The position numbers were made by a program, and so were the translations under genes. Positions 1-7,715 of a stretch of DNA of 64,000 nt are shown one piece after another. Position 1 is the first letter of the stretch. Each line of letters starts with the position of its first letter. The notes below the pieces were generated by a model. It was not told the DNA's origin, made no database searches, and saw only the letters and a program-made list of their open reading frames with translations. Source of the stretch: Ignavibacteriota bacterium (GTDB taxonomy: Bacteria; Bacteroidota; Ignavibacteria; Ignavibacteriales; Melioribacteraceae); contig JADJGF010000001.1 of the NCBI GenBank assembly GCA_016708125.1, forward strand, positions 3,680,001-3,744,000, in the 5' to 3' direction.

Positions 1-2
1 TT

Positions 3-311
3 TCAATTGATATTGCTGATGTAGATGTTGGTACAAACATTGGAGCAATTTTACAAACTGATCAGGCTGAAGCAGATTTAAAAGTTGCAAGAGCAAAAGC
101 CGAAGAAAGACGTGCAGCTGCAGTTGCTCTTGAACAAGAAATGAGGGCTAAAGTTGTTGAAGCGGAAGCAGAAATTCCTTTAGCAATGGCGGAAGCTTTC
201 AGAAACGGCAATATGGGAATTATGGATTATTATAATCTTAAGAATGTTCAATCAGATACAAGTATGCGAAATTCGATTGCCAAAGGCGATTCAGAAACTG
301 AGAAAAAATAA
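3..311 (+). CDS. floA: Flotillin-like protein FloA, C-terminal part (cut by window start)
   Basis: This is the last roughly 100 codons of a flotillin/SPFH-family membrane scaffold protein; the N-terminal membrane segment and SPFH domain lie outside the window. The visible part has the alanine- and glutamate-rich helix typical of FloA (YqfA): DVDVGTNIGAILQTDQAEAD, then ARAKAEERRAAAVALEQE, then EAEIPLAMAEAFRNGNMGI and the MDYYNLKN motif. FloA proteins form oligomeric platforms in the inner membrane that organise lipid domains and membrane proteins. The stop codon TAA (309-311) overlaps by one base the ATG of the next gene, so the two are translationally coupled. The family match is clear from sequence; the exact cellular role here is inferred from the family. 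Confidence 0.9.
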   Translation, partial: SIDIADVDVGTNIGAILQTDQAEADLKVARAKAEERRAAAVALEQEMRAKVVEAEAEIPLAMAEAFRNGNMGIMDYYNLKNVQSDTSMRNSIAKGDSETEKK

Positions 312-835
312 TGGAAGATTTTATACAAATAATTATTGTGATTATTTTTATTCTTAGCGCAATTTCTTCATCAAGAAAGAAAAGGGATAAAAGTAATATT
401 CCTACTCTTGGAATTCCTAAATCTTCAAATAAGAATTCGGAAATTAAAAAAACCGGCACTCAAGTTTTAGAAGAAATTTTAGGTTTTAAATTGGAATTAC
501 CGGAATCTCAGAAAACTGAGATTCCGAATTATTCAGCTGATAATCTTCCTTCTTTGGAATCAAAAAATTTAGATTATGAAAATTATGATTCCGAAAAAAG
601 TCTTGAAGAAATTAGTACCGGAAGTGAAGCAAATTTTTCAGAAAAATATTTTGCTCATAAATCTGAAATTACATCCTTAAAAGAAAAACATAGTTCATTT
701 AAGGATAAAATAATTATTGGACAAGAGAAAAAGCAACCAAATCGGTTTGCAAAATTGTTAGAAGAAAAAAATAATCTGAAAAATTATATAATTATTCAAG
801 AAATTTTAAGTAAGCCAAAAGCTCTCCGAAGATAA
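311..835 (+). CDS. Small membrane-anchored protein of unknown function downstream of floA
   Basis: A 174-residue protein with one N-terminal hydrophobic segment (about residues 5-19), then a basic patch and a long, low-complexity, charged and probably disordered middle. The C-terminal 25 residues (LLEEKNNLKNYIIIQEIL then SKPKALRR) look more ordered; similar short 'EIL..PKALR' ends occur on small proteins in related phyla (from memory, not searched). No catalytic domain is visible. It overlaps the floA stop by one base and its own stop shares a base with the ATG of the helicase gene, so it sits in a tight operon. The one-segment anchor and the floA linkage suggest an inner-membrane accessory protein, but the function is unknown. 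Confidence 0.7.
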   Translation: MEDFIQIIIVIIFILSAISSSRKKRDKSNIPTLGIPKSSNKNSEIKKTGTQVLEEILGFKLELPESQKTEIPNYSADNLPSLESKNLDYENYDSEKSLEEISTGSEANFSEKYFAHKSEITSLKEKHSSFKDKIIIGQEKKQPNRFAKLLEEKNNLKNYIIIQEILSKPKALRR

Positions 836-2832
836 TGCAGAAAAAATATCGTTTAATAAAAATCAATAAAATTGAAAATCAAATACCAAAATTTGATGAA
901 AGCAATTTTGAGATTGATTATCAGAATGAATTAAATCCCGCACAATACGAAGCAGTATCATCTACCGATGGCGCTTATCTTGTAATTGCCGGAGCCGGTA
1001 CTGGAAAAACCAGAACTTTAGTTTATCGCGTTGCGCGACTAATTGAAATGGGAATTGATCCAAAATCAATTTTACTTTTAACATTTACACGCAAATCTGC
1101 AAAAGAAATGATGAATCGCGCTGCAGTTTTATTAGATAACCGATGTTCAAAAATTAATGGCGGAACTTTTCATTCATTTGCAAATTTGACTTTAAGAAAA
1201 TATTCAAAAATAATTGGATTAGATTCAGCATTTATAATTCTTGATCAAAGCGATAGCGAAGATGTAATTAATCTTATTCGCGCTCAACTTGATTTGGTGA
1301 AACTTAAAAAGAGATTTCCCAATAAACAAACAATTGCAAAAATTATAAGTTTAAGTGTTAACACCGGAAAAAAAATAGAAGAAATTCTTGTAGAAGAATA
1401 TCCGCATTTTTCAGAAAATATAGAAAAGATAATTGAAATTTCTAATCTGTACAAAAATTATAAAAAGAAAAGTCTCCTTTTAGATTATGACGATTTATTG
1501 GTTTATCTACGAGATTTTTTAAATGATAAAATCAAATCGCAAATTCTGACAAACTCAATTAAATATGTAATGGTTGATGAATATCAAGACACAAATAAAC
1601 TTCAAGCGGATATTGTTCTTGGTTTAGCTCAACACAATAATAACATTATGGTTGTTGGCGATGATTCACAATCTATATATTCTTTCCGCGGAGCTAATTT
1701 TAAAAATATTATGCAGTTTCCAAAATTATTTAAAGATGTAAAAGTTATTATGTTGGAAGAAAATTATAGAAGCACTCAAGAAATTTTAGATTTTGGAAAT
1801 CATGTAATTGATGCAGCAATTGAAAAATATCCCAAACAACTTTTTACAAGAAAAACCGGCGGCGAACTTCCGGCAATAATTGCATCAACAACAGAAAATA
1901 TGCAATCAAAATTTATTGTTGATAGAATTTTAGAATTGCGTGAAGAAAATATTCCGCTTAATGATATTGCTGTTTTATTCCGTTCTTCATTTAGTTCATT
2001 CGATTTGGAAATTGAATTAAACAAAGCAAACATTCCGTATTTAAAATTTGGCGGAATGAAATTTATTGAAACTGCACATGTAAAAGATGTTTTGGCATTT
2101 TTGCGAATTGCTGAAAATCCTAAAGATGTTGTAAGCTGGTACAGAGTTTTACTTTTACACGAAGGCGTTGGTCCAAAAAAAGCTCAAGAAATTATTGAAA
2201 AAATTTCTACGGGTGAATTAAATATTAAATCTCATCCGGAAAATATTTTGAGTAAAAATTACAAAGAAAATATTTTCAATTTATTTCTTGCACTTCATAG
2301 AATTCATACAAGCAGACAATTACCAACTGAATTAGCCGAAATTGTTTTAGATTATTACGAACCAATTTTCAAAACAAAATATGATGATTTTAACAAGCGG
2401 AAAAAAGATTTAGAAATTTTTATAAATATAACTGAAAATTATAAATCGCTAAATACACTTTTGGCTGATATGGCATTGGATCCGCCGACAGAAAGTGTTG
2501 CAGATATTAGCGAAGAGGATAAAGAAAAAGAAGTTCTAACGCTTTCAACAATTCATTCTGCAAAAGGTTTGGAATGGCATACGGTTTTTATTATTCATGC
2601 AGTCGAAGGATTTTTTCCATCAAGTATGAGTTACGATAAAATAGAAAGTTTGGAAGAAGAACGAAGGCTTATGTACGTTGCTTCAACGCGTGCAAAACAA
2701 AATTTATACATTTCATATCCCATGAATATTTTCGATAGACATAATGGAATGACACTTTCAAAACCTTCTCGATTTATTGCAGAAGTAAGTGAAGAACTTG
2801 CAGAGGAATGGCTTTTAGAAGAGGATTTCTAA
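835..2832 (+). CDS. UvrD/Rep/PcrA-family ATP-dependent 3'-5' DNA helicase (superfamily 1A)
   Basis: A 665-residue SF1 helicase with its motifs in order: Q-motif region LNPAQYEAV, Walker A AGAGTGKT (residues 52-59), Ia LLTFTRKSAKEM, Walker B VDEYQDTN (about 247), GDDSQSIYSFRG, motif IV ENYRST, motif V TIHSAKGLEW (about 572) and motif VI RRLMYVASTRAK. These proteins unwind DNA during nucleotide excision repair, mismatch repair or replication restart. The length is near the usual 650-750 residues, without the extra C-terminal extension of PcrA, so the exact paralogue (UvrD, PcrA or Rep) cannot be told. It overlaps the preceding stop by one base and is followed directly by a glycosyltransferase start with no gap. 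Confidence 0.93.
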   Translation: MQKKYRLIKINKIENQIPKFDESNFEIDYQNELNPAQYEAVSSTDGAYLVIAGAGTGKTRTLVYRVARLIEMGIDPKSILLLTFTRKSAKEMMNRAAVLLDNRCSKINGGTFHSFANLTLRKYSKIIGLDSAFIILDQSDSEDVINLIRAQLDLVKLKKRFPNKQTIAKIISLSVNTGKKIEEILVEEYPHFSENIEKIIEISNLYKNYKKKSLLLDYDDLLVYLRDFLNDKIKSQILTNSIKYVMVDEYQDTNKLQADIVLGLAQHNNNIMVVGDDSQSIYSFRGANFKNIMQFPKLFKDVKVIMLEENYRSTQEILDFGNHVIDAAIEKYPKQLFTRKTGGELPAIIASTTENMQSKFIVDRILELREENIPLNDIAVLFRSSFSSFDLEIELNKANIPYLKFGGMKFIETAHVKDVLAFLRIAENPKDVVSWYRVLLLHEGVGPKKAQEIIEKISTGELNIKSHPENILSKNYKENIFNLFLALHRIHTSRQLPTELAEIVLDYYEPIFKTKYDDFNKRKKDLEIFINITENYKSLNTLLADMALDPPTESVADISEEDKEKEVLTLSTIHSAKGLEWHTVFIIHAVEGFFPSSMSYDKIESLEEERRLMYVASTRAKQNLYISYPMNIFDRHNGMTLSKPSRFIAEVSEELAEEWLLEEDF

Positions 2833-3900
2833 ATGATTTTCTTTTTAGTTTTTATATTCTTTCTGTATGTTGTAATCTTTTTTGAATTCAAATCTAACAT
2901 AAACGAAAATACTATATCTGAATTAGACGAATTAAAATTCAGCATAATTGTTGCGGCAAAAAATGAAGAGAAAAATATTTCTGCTTTAATTAAACATTTA
3001 GCAAATCAAAATTTTCGAAAAGAAAATTATGAAGTTATAATTATTGATGATAACTCAATTGATTCAACATTTGAAAAAACAAAAATCGAAATAAATGATT
3101 TAATAAATTTTACAATTGTTAAGGCAGAAAATAAAAAATATGAAGGCAAGCGCGGTGCTTTGCAAATTGGTATTGAGAAAAGTAAATTCTCATATATTTT
3201 AATAACCGATGCAGATTGTGAACCATCTAAAAATTGGATAAAATCTTTTTCAAATAAATTTAATCAAGAATTTGATTTTGTAATTGGAAAAGCTCCGCTT
3301 ATCCAAACGGAATCATTAATAAATAAAATTTCTTGTTTTGATAATTTGTGGACACACATTTTAACTTTTTCCTTTGCAAATATTGGATTTCCCTATTCTG
3401 CATCAGCGCGAAGTTTTGGTTTCAAAAAAGATTCATTCTTTAAAATTGAAGGATATAAAAATACAACTAAAACTTTAAGCGGCGATGATGATTTACTTTT
3501 GCAAGAAGCAATTAAATATAAAATGAAAATTGGAATTAATACAGAAAATGATTCCGAAGTATTTTCAAATACAAAAAAAACATCTTTAGATTTTATTAAA
3601 CAAAAGTCACGGCATACTTCTTCATCAAATTATTATTCTGTAAAATTTAAAATCATTCTCGGAGTTTGGCATTTACTTAATTTATTATTTTTATTTTCAC
3701 CTTTATTTTATTGGATAAATTCAAATTTCATTTATCTTTTCCTAATTAAAATTGTTACAGATATTTTTATAGTAAGTTCGTTCAAAAAAGATTTTTCTTA
3801 TAAATTTAATGTTATTGAAATTTTATATCTTCAAATATTTTATGAAATATTTATCATACTTAATTTTATTGTAAGTTTTTTCAGAAAAGGTAAATGGTAA
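2833..3900 (+). CDS. Membrane-bound family 2 glycosyltransferase
   Basis: A 355-residue protein with an N-terminal membrane segment (about 2-17), a GT-A catalytic domain and two or three C-terminal hydrophobic segments (about 270-350). GT2 signatures are visible: SIIVAAKNEEKNIS near the start, IIDDNSIDST, the DADCEP metal/nucleotide-sugar site (about residue 125) and GDDDLLLQ (about 217) where GT2 enzymes place the acceptor-side acid. It probably transfers a sugar from a nucleotide sugar to a lipid or polysaccharide at the inner membrane; substrate unknown. ATG follows immediately after the helicase stop. About 60 bp separate it from the nucleoside salvage operon. Confidence 0.88.
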   Translation: MIFFLVFIFFLYVVIFFEFKSNINENTISELDELKFSIIVAAKNEEKNISALIKHLANQNFRKENYEVIIIDDNSIDSTFEKTKIEINDLINFTIVKAENKKYEGKRGALQIGIEKSKFSYILITDADCEPSKNWIKSFSNKFNQEFDFVIGKAPLIQTESLINKISCFDNLWTHILTFSFANIGFPYSASARSFGFKKDSFFKIEGYKNTTKTLSGDDDLLLQEAIKYKMKIGINTENDSEVFSNTKKTSLDFIKQKSRHTSSSNYYSVKFKIILGVWHLLNLLFLFSPLFYWINSNFIYLFLIKIVTDIFIVSSFKKDFSYKFNVIEILYLQIFYEIFIILNFIVSFFRKGKW

Positions 3901-3960
3901 TTGATAATTTTGATTTAAAATTGTTTAAAACTATTTTTAATAAATTATTTAATGTGAATT

Positions 3961-4359
3961 ATGAACTACGCAGAACTTATTCAAATAGCAAATGATGCTA
4001 AATTAAAAGCTTACGCACCGTACTCAAAATTTAGAGTTGGTGCTGCACTACTATCAGAAAATGGAGAAATTTATACTGGAGTTAATGTTGAAAATTCTTC
4101 ATATGGATTAACAAACTGTGCCGAAAGAACTGCTGTTTTTAAAGCAGTTTCAGAAGGCGAAACAAAATTTAGAACAATCGTTATTACAAGTGATGCCGAA
4201 GATTTTATTTCTCCTTGCGGCGCTTGCAGACAAGTAATGATGGAAATTTGCGGAAAAAATTTAGAAGTCGTTATGACAAATAGCGATAATGAAATTAGAA
4301 TTTTAACTTTGGAAGAATTATTGCCAAACTCATTTAACAAGGAATCACTAAAAAAATGA
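3961..4359 (+). CDS. cdd: Cytidine deaminase
   Basis: A 132-residue homotetrameric-type cytidine deaminase that converts cytidine and deoxycytidine to uridine and deoxyuridine. The zinc site is complete: NCAERTA supplies Cys53 and the catalytic Glu55, and PCGACRQVM supplies Cys86 and Cys89. The N-terminal APYSKFRVGAAL substrate loop is also present. Its last four bases (ATGA) overlap the start of thymidine kinase. It opens a four-gene nucleoside salvage operon with tdk, nupC and a purine nucleoside phosphorylase. Confidence 0.96.
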   Translation: MNYAELIQIANDAKLKAYAPYSKFRVGAALLSENGEIYTGVNVENSSYGLTNCAERTAVFKAVSEGETKFRTIVITSDAEDFISPCGACRQVMMEICGKNLEVVMTNSDNEIRILTLEELLPNSFNKESLKK

Positions 4360-4934
4360 TGGAATTTATTCCCCACTCAACCCCAGTAAACACCGGCTGG
4401 ATTGAAGTAATTGCCGGTTGTATGTTTAGCGGAAAAACTGAAGAATTAATAAGAAGACTTCGACGGGCTAAAATTGCAAAGCTAAATGTAATTGTTTTTA
4501 AACCTAAGATTGATATTCGATATTCAAAAGAAGAAATTGTATCTCATAGTGAGCAATCTCTTTCTTCACAAGTTGTTGAAACTCCGCAAGAAATATTAGA
4601 ATTTTCTAAAAATGCACAAGTTGTTGGAATTGATGAAGCACAATTTTTCAGCGAGGATTTAGTAGAAGTTTGTAATAAACTTGCAGATTCAGGGAAAAGA
4701 GTTATAGTTGCCGGACTTGATCAAGATTATAGAGGAATTCCATTTGAACCAATTCCTCAACTTCTTGCGCAAGCTGAATATATTACAAAAACTTTGGCAA
4801 TATGTGTAAAGTGTGGTAATCCGGCTGATAAAACACAAAGAACAATAAATACCAAAGAAAGAGTTGTTGTGGGTGCTTCGGATAGTTACGAAGCAAGATG
4901 CAGAAAATGTCATTATATCCCCAATGAGGAATAA
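4356..4934 (+). CDS. tdk: Thymidine kinase (type II, zinc-binding)
   Basis: A 192-residue thymidine kinase, phosphorylating thymidine to dTMP with ATP. Walker A is GCMFSGKTEE (residues 21-30); the DEAQFF motif (about 93-98) carries the catalytic/Walker B acid; a structural zinc site is formed by CVKCG and CRKCH near the C-terminus. The lasso region before the second CxxC pair (ERVVVGASDSYEARC) is intact. The start overlaps the cdd stop, and the concentrative nucleoside transporter begins two bases after its stop, so import and salvage are co-transcribed. Confidence 0.96.
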   Translation: MMEFIPHSTPVNTGWIEVIAGCMFSGKTEELIRRLRRAKIAKLNVIVFKPKIDIRYSKEEIVSHSEQSLSSQVVETPQEILEFSKNAQVVGIDEAQFFSEDLVEVCNKLADSGKRVIVAGLDQDYRGIPFEPIPQLLAQAEYITKTLAICVKCGNPADKTQRTINTKERVVVGASDSYEARCRKCHYIPNEE

Positions 4935-4936
4935 TT

Positions 4937-6289
4937 ATGGATTTTATTTCCGTTTTGCGAGGAATATTTGGAATTGCTGTTATAATTTTAATTGCATTTC
5001 TTTTTTCAAATAATAAAAAGAAAATAAATTGGAAATTGGTTGCAACTGGTTTGATTATGCAAATTGTTTTCGCAATTTTCATTATTAAAGGAGATTATTT
5101 AGGAAATATATTTTCACCATTAGGATGGCCAAAATTATTCTTTAAATGGATTAGCAGTTTTTTTGTTTTGATTCTAAATTTTACTACGGACGGCGCAATT
5201 TTCATTTTTGGAGATTTAGCAAAATCCCCGGGAACTGAGGGTTCATTGGGCTTCTTTTTTGCATTCCAAGTTTTACCAACAATAATTTTTTTTGCTACAC
5301 TCATGGGAGTTTTATATCACATAGGAGTTATGCAAAAAATTGTACAAGTTATGGCTTGGGTAATGGCAAAATTTTTAGGAACAAGCGGCGCCGAATCATT
5401 ATCTGTTTCAGCAAATATTTTTGTCGGTCAAACTGAAGCTCCTTTGATGATAAAACCATATTTAAAAGGGCTTACTAAAAGTGAGTTATTAACAATTATG
5501 ACCGGAGGAATGGCAACAATCGCTGGCGGAGTAATGGCGGCATATATACAAATGTTGAGTCAATCTTTTGGTGAATCAATGGGCTTATCAATTACTGAAG
5601 CTCAATTAATGTTTGCTTCACATTTACTTGGCGCAAGTATTATGGCAGCACCGGCATCATTATTACTTTCTAAAATAATTTTTCCAGAAACCGAAGAACC
5701 GGAAACAAAAGGTCAAGTTAAAGTTTCCGTAGAAAAAACAGCTTCAAATACAATTGAAGCAGCGGCAATGGGCGCTTCCGATGGACTTCAGCTTGCGTTA
5801 AATGTTGGTGGAATGTTATTAGCTTTCATTGCGTTAATTGCGTTAACAAATTATTTCCTCGAATTTATAGGCGGAATAACGGGATTAAATTCTATTCTAA
5901 TGGAAAACTATAACAAACCTTTAAATCTTCAATTAATTTTTGGAATAATTCTGCAATATTTGGCTTTGGCTATTGGAGTTCCGAGTGAAAGTGCTTTGCA
6001 ATTTGGAAGTTTAATTGGTTCAAAAGTAGTATTAAATGAGTTTGTTGCATATTTTGAATTGAGCAATTTAATTAAGATGAAAGAAATTGTTAATGAAAAA
6101 GCAATTATTATGGCAACTTATGCTTTATGCGGTTTTGCAAATTTCAGTTCAATTGCAATTCAAATTGGTGGAATTTCTCCAATTGCTCCAAACCAAAGAA
6201 CAGCCTTAGCTAGCTTAGGGATGAAAGCAGTTCTTGCCGGTTCTCTTTCAACTTTAATGACTGCAACTTTAGCAGGAATTTTATTTTAG
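4937..6289 (+). CDS. nupC: Concentrative nucleoside transporter (NupC/CNT family)
   Basis: A 450-residue polytopic inner-membrane protein of the CNT family, which imports nucleosides with a cation gradient. Recognisable features are VFVGQTEAPLMIKPYLKGL and SELLTIMTGGMATIAGG in the first half, and GVPSESALQFGSLIG plus CGFANFSSIAIQIGGI in the second half, which form the nucleoside- and sodium-binding helix tips. Around ten hydrophobic segments are visible. It starts two bases after tdk, and its stop TAG is followed directly by the ATG of the purine nucleoside phosphorylase. Confidence 0.94.
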   Translation: MDFISVLRGIFGIAVIILIAFLFSNNKKKINWKLVATGLIMQIVFAIFIIKGDYLGNIFSPLGWPKLFFKWISSFFVLILNFTTDGAIFIFGDLAKSPGTEGSLGFFFAFQVLPTIIFFATLMGVLYHIGVMQKIVQVMAWVMAKFLGTSGAESLSVSANIFVGQTEAPLMIKPYLKGLTKSELLTIMTGGMATIAGGVMAAYIQMLSQSFGESMGLSITEAQLMFASHLLGASIMAAPASLLLSKIIFPETEEPETKGQVKVSVEKTASNTIEAAAMGASDGLQLALNVGGMLLAFIALIALTNYFLEFIGGITGLNSILMENYNKPLNLQLIFGIILQYLALAIGVPSESALQFGSLIGSKVVLNEFVAYFELSNLIKMKEIVNEKAIIMATYALCGFANFSSIAIQIGGISPIAPNQRTALASLGMKAVLAGSLSTLMTATLAGILF

Positions 6290-7111
6290 ATGATTGATTT
6301 AGAATTTAAATACAAAAATCTTGTTGATTATTTAAAATCAGAAATTCCATTTACTCCGGAAATTTCTTTAATTCTTGGAAGCGGACTTGGAGATTTTGCG
6401 GAAAAAATTAATATTGAAAAATCGATATCTACAAAGGATATTCCCGATTATCCAATTTCAACAGTTGAAGGACATAAAGGATTTTTACATTTTGCAAAAA
6501 TTTTCGATAAAAATGTTTTGATTTTTCAAGGTCGAATTCACTTTTACGAAGGTTATGAAATTGATAAATGTATAATTCCCTCTTTCATTTCTTCTCAATT
6601 AAATGTAAAGAAATTATTGGCAACTAATGCAGCGGGCGGAGTAAATCCCAATTTTTCTCCCGGTGATTTAATGCTTGTAACTGGATTTATTTCACAAAAT
6701 ATTTTAAAAGAAATATCAAATGTTTTAGCAATTCCAACAACTGAACAAAAAAATTTTATACATAATCTTCCTTCAAAAAAGTTTAATGAAATAATTAGGA
6801 ATGCTTCACTTGAAGAAAAAGTTTTAATTAAAGAAGGAACGTATTGGTTTAACAAAGGTCCAACATATGAAACTCCCGCGGAAATAATTATGCAAAAGAA
6901 ATTTGGAGCCGATGCAGTTGGAATGTCAACTGTTCACGAAGCAATTTTTGCTGCTTACCACGGAATTGAAGTTTCTGCAATTTCATTAATTACAAATTAT
7001 GCTGCCGGACTTTCACCTCAAAAACTTTCACACAAAGAAGTTATGGAAACTGCAGATTTAGCTAAAGAAAAATTTGAAAGATTAGTTAAAAGAATTATTA
7101 AATTCATATAA
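6290..7111 (+). CDS. punA: Purine nucleoside phosphorylase (trimeric, inosine/guanosine type)
   Basis: A 273-residue phosphorylase that splits inosine and guanosine into base and ribose-1-phosphate. Family motifs: LILGSGLGDFAEKI (phosphate loop), VEGHKGFLHF, GRIHFYEGYE, TNAAGGVNPNFSPGDLM, WFNKGPTYETPAEI, GADAVGMSTVHE and ITNYAAGLSPQKLSHKEV (the Asn that contacts the 6-oxopurine). It is the last gene of the cdd-tdk-nupC-punA operon, which together imports nucleosides and channels them to bases and nucleotides. Name punA/deoD-2 is by family; pentose chain enzymes (deoC, deoB) are not in view. Confidence 0.95.
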   Translation: MIDLEFKYKNLVDYLKSEIPFTPEISLILGSGLGDFAEKINIEKSISTKDIPDYPISTVEGHKGFLHFAKIFDKNVLIFQGRIHFYEGYEIDKCIIPSFISSQLNVKKLLATNAAGGVNPNFSPGDLMLVTGFISQNILKEISNVLAIPTTEQKNFIHNLPSKKFNEIIRNASLEEKVLIKEGTYWFNKGPTYETPAEIIMQKKFGADAVGMSTVHEAIFAAYHGIEVSAISLITNYAAGLSPQKLSHKEVMETADLAKEKFERLVKRIIKFI

Positions 7112-7125
7112 CCATAAAATTTTGC

Positions 7126-7665
7126 TTGGCAATTTTTTTGAAAAAATTTATTCCCATATTTCTAATCTTTATTTTATTCATACCTTTTTGGCTTTCATTT
7201 TCACTTTATCAAATTGAAAAACGAGCTATAAAAAAAAGTGTGAAGAAAATGTTGATTTCAAAAATTGACAAAAATGATTTGGCACATCTGAAATTTTCCA
7301 AAGATGAAATTAAAACAAAATTATACTGGGAACATTCCAAAGAATTTGAATATAATGGAATTATGTATGACGTTGTTGAATCGATTAATTTGCATGACTC
7401 AGTTGAATATATTTGCTGGCAAGATGATGAAGAAACTGAGTTAAATAAAAGATTTATAAATTTGCTTACATCTTCGTTAGAAAAAAATAATTCGGAAAGT
7501 AAAATTTTTCACAATCTTACTTCATTTAATTCCAATTACTATTTAATACAGATTTTTAATCCCAATATTTTGCAAACGCAAACTGATAACTATAAGTATT
7601 ATCAATACAAACAAAATTATTTAAATATTTATAATTCGCCTAATTCCCCTCCGCCAAAAGTCTAA
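7126..7665 (+). CDS. Membrane-anchored protein of unknown function
   Basis: A 179-residue protein starting with TTG, followed by a single hydrophobic stretch (about residues 8-28) that could be an uncleaved anchor or signal peptide. The remainder is polar and lysine/asparagine-rich, with a tyrosine-rich stretch and a proline-rich end. No known domain is recognised. It lies 14 bp after the salvage operon and 50 bp before the TonB-receptor gene, so it could be read with either. Protein style (charged soluble part outside one membrane segment) suggests a small envelope protein. There is no strong SD ahead of the TTG, so the start is uncertain. Confidence 0.6.
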   Translation: MAIFLKKFIPIFLIFILFIPFWLSFSLYQIEKRAIKKSVKKMLISKIDKNDLAHLKFSKDEIKTKLYWEHSKEFEYNGIMYDVVESINLHDSVEYICWQDDEETELNKRFINLLTSSLEKNNSESKIFHNLTSFNSNYYLIQIFNPNILQTQTDNYKYYQYKQNYLNIYNSPNSPPPKV

Positions 7666-7715
7666 ACTTATTTTCAAATTATTTTTTTTGAACTTAACTT
7701 TAGATAGGAAATGGC

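Noticed and set aside
4071..4376. Minus-strand open frame of 101 codons across cdd
   Set aside because: It is an antisense shadow of a clear cytidine deaminase gene.
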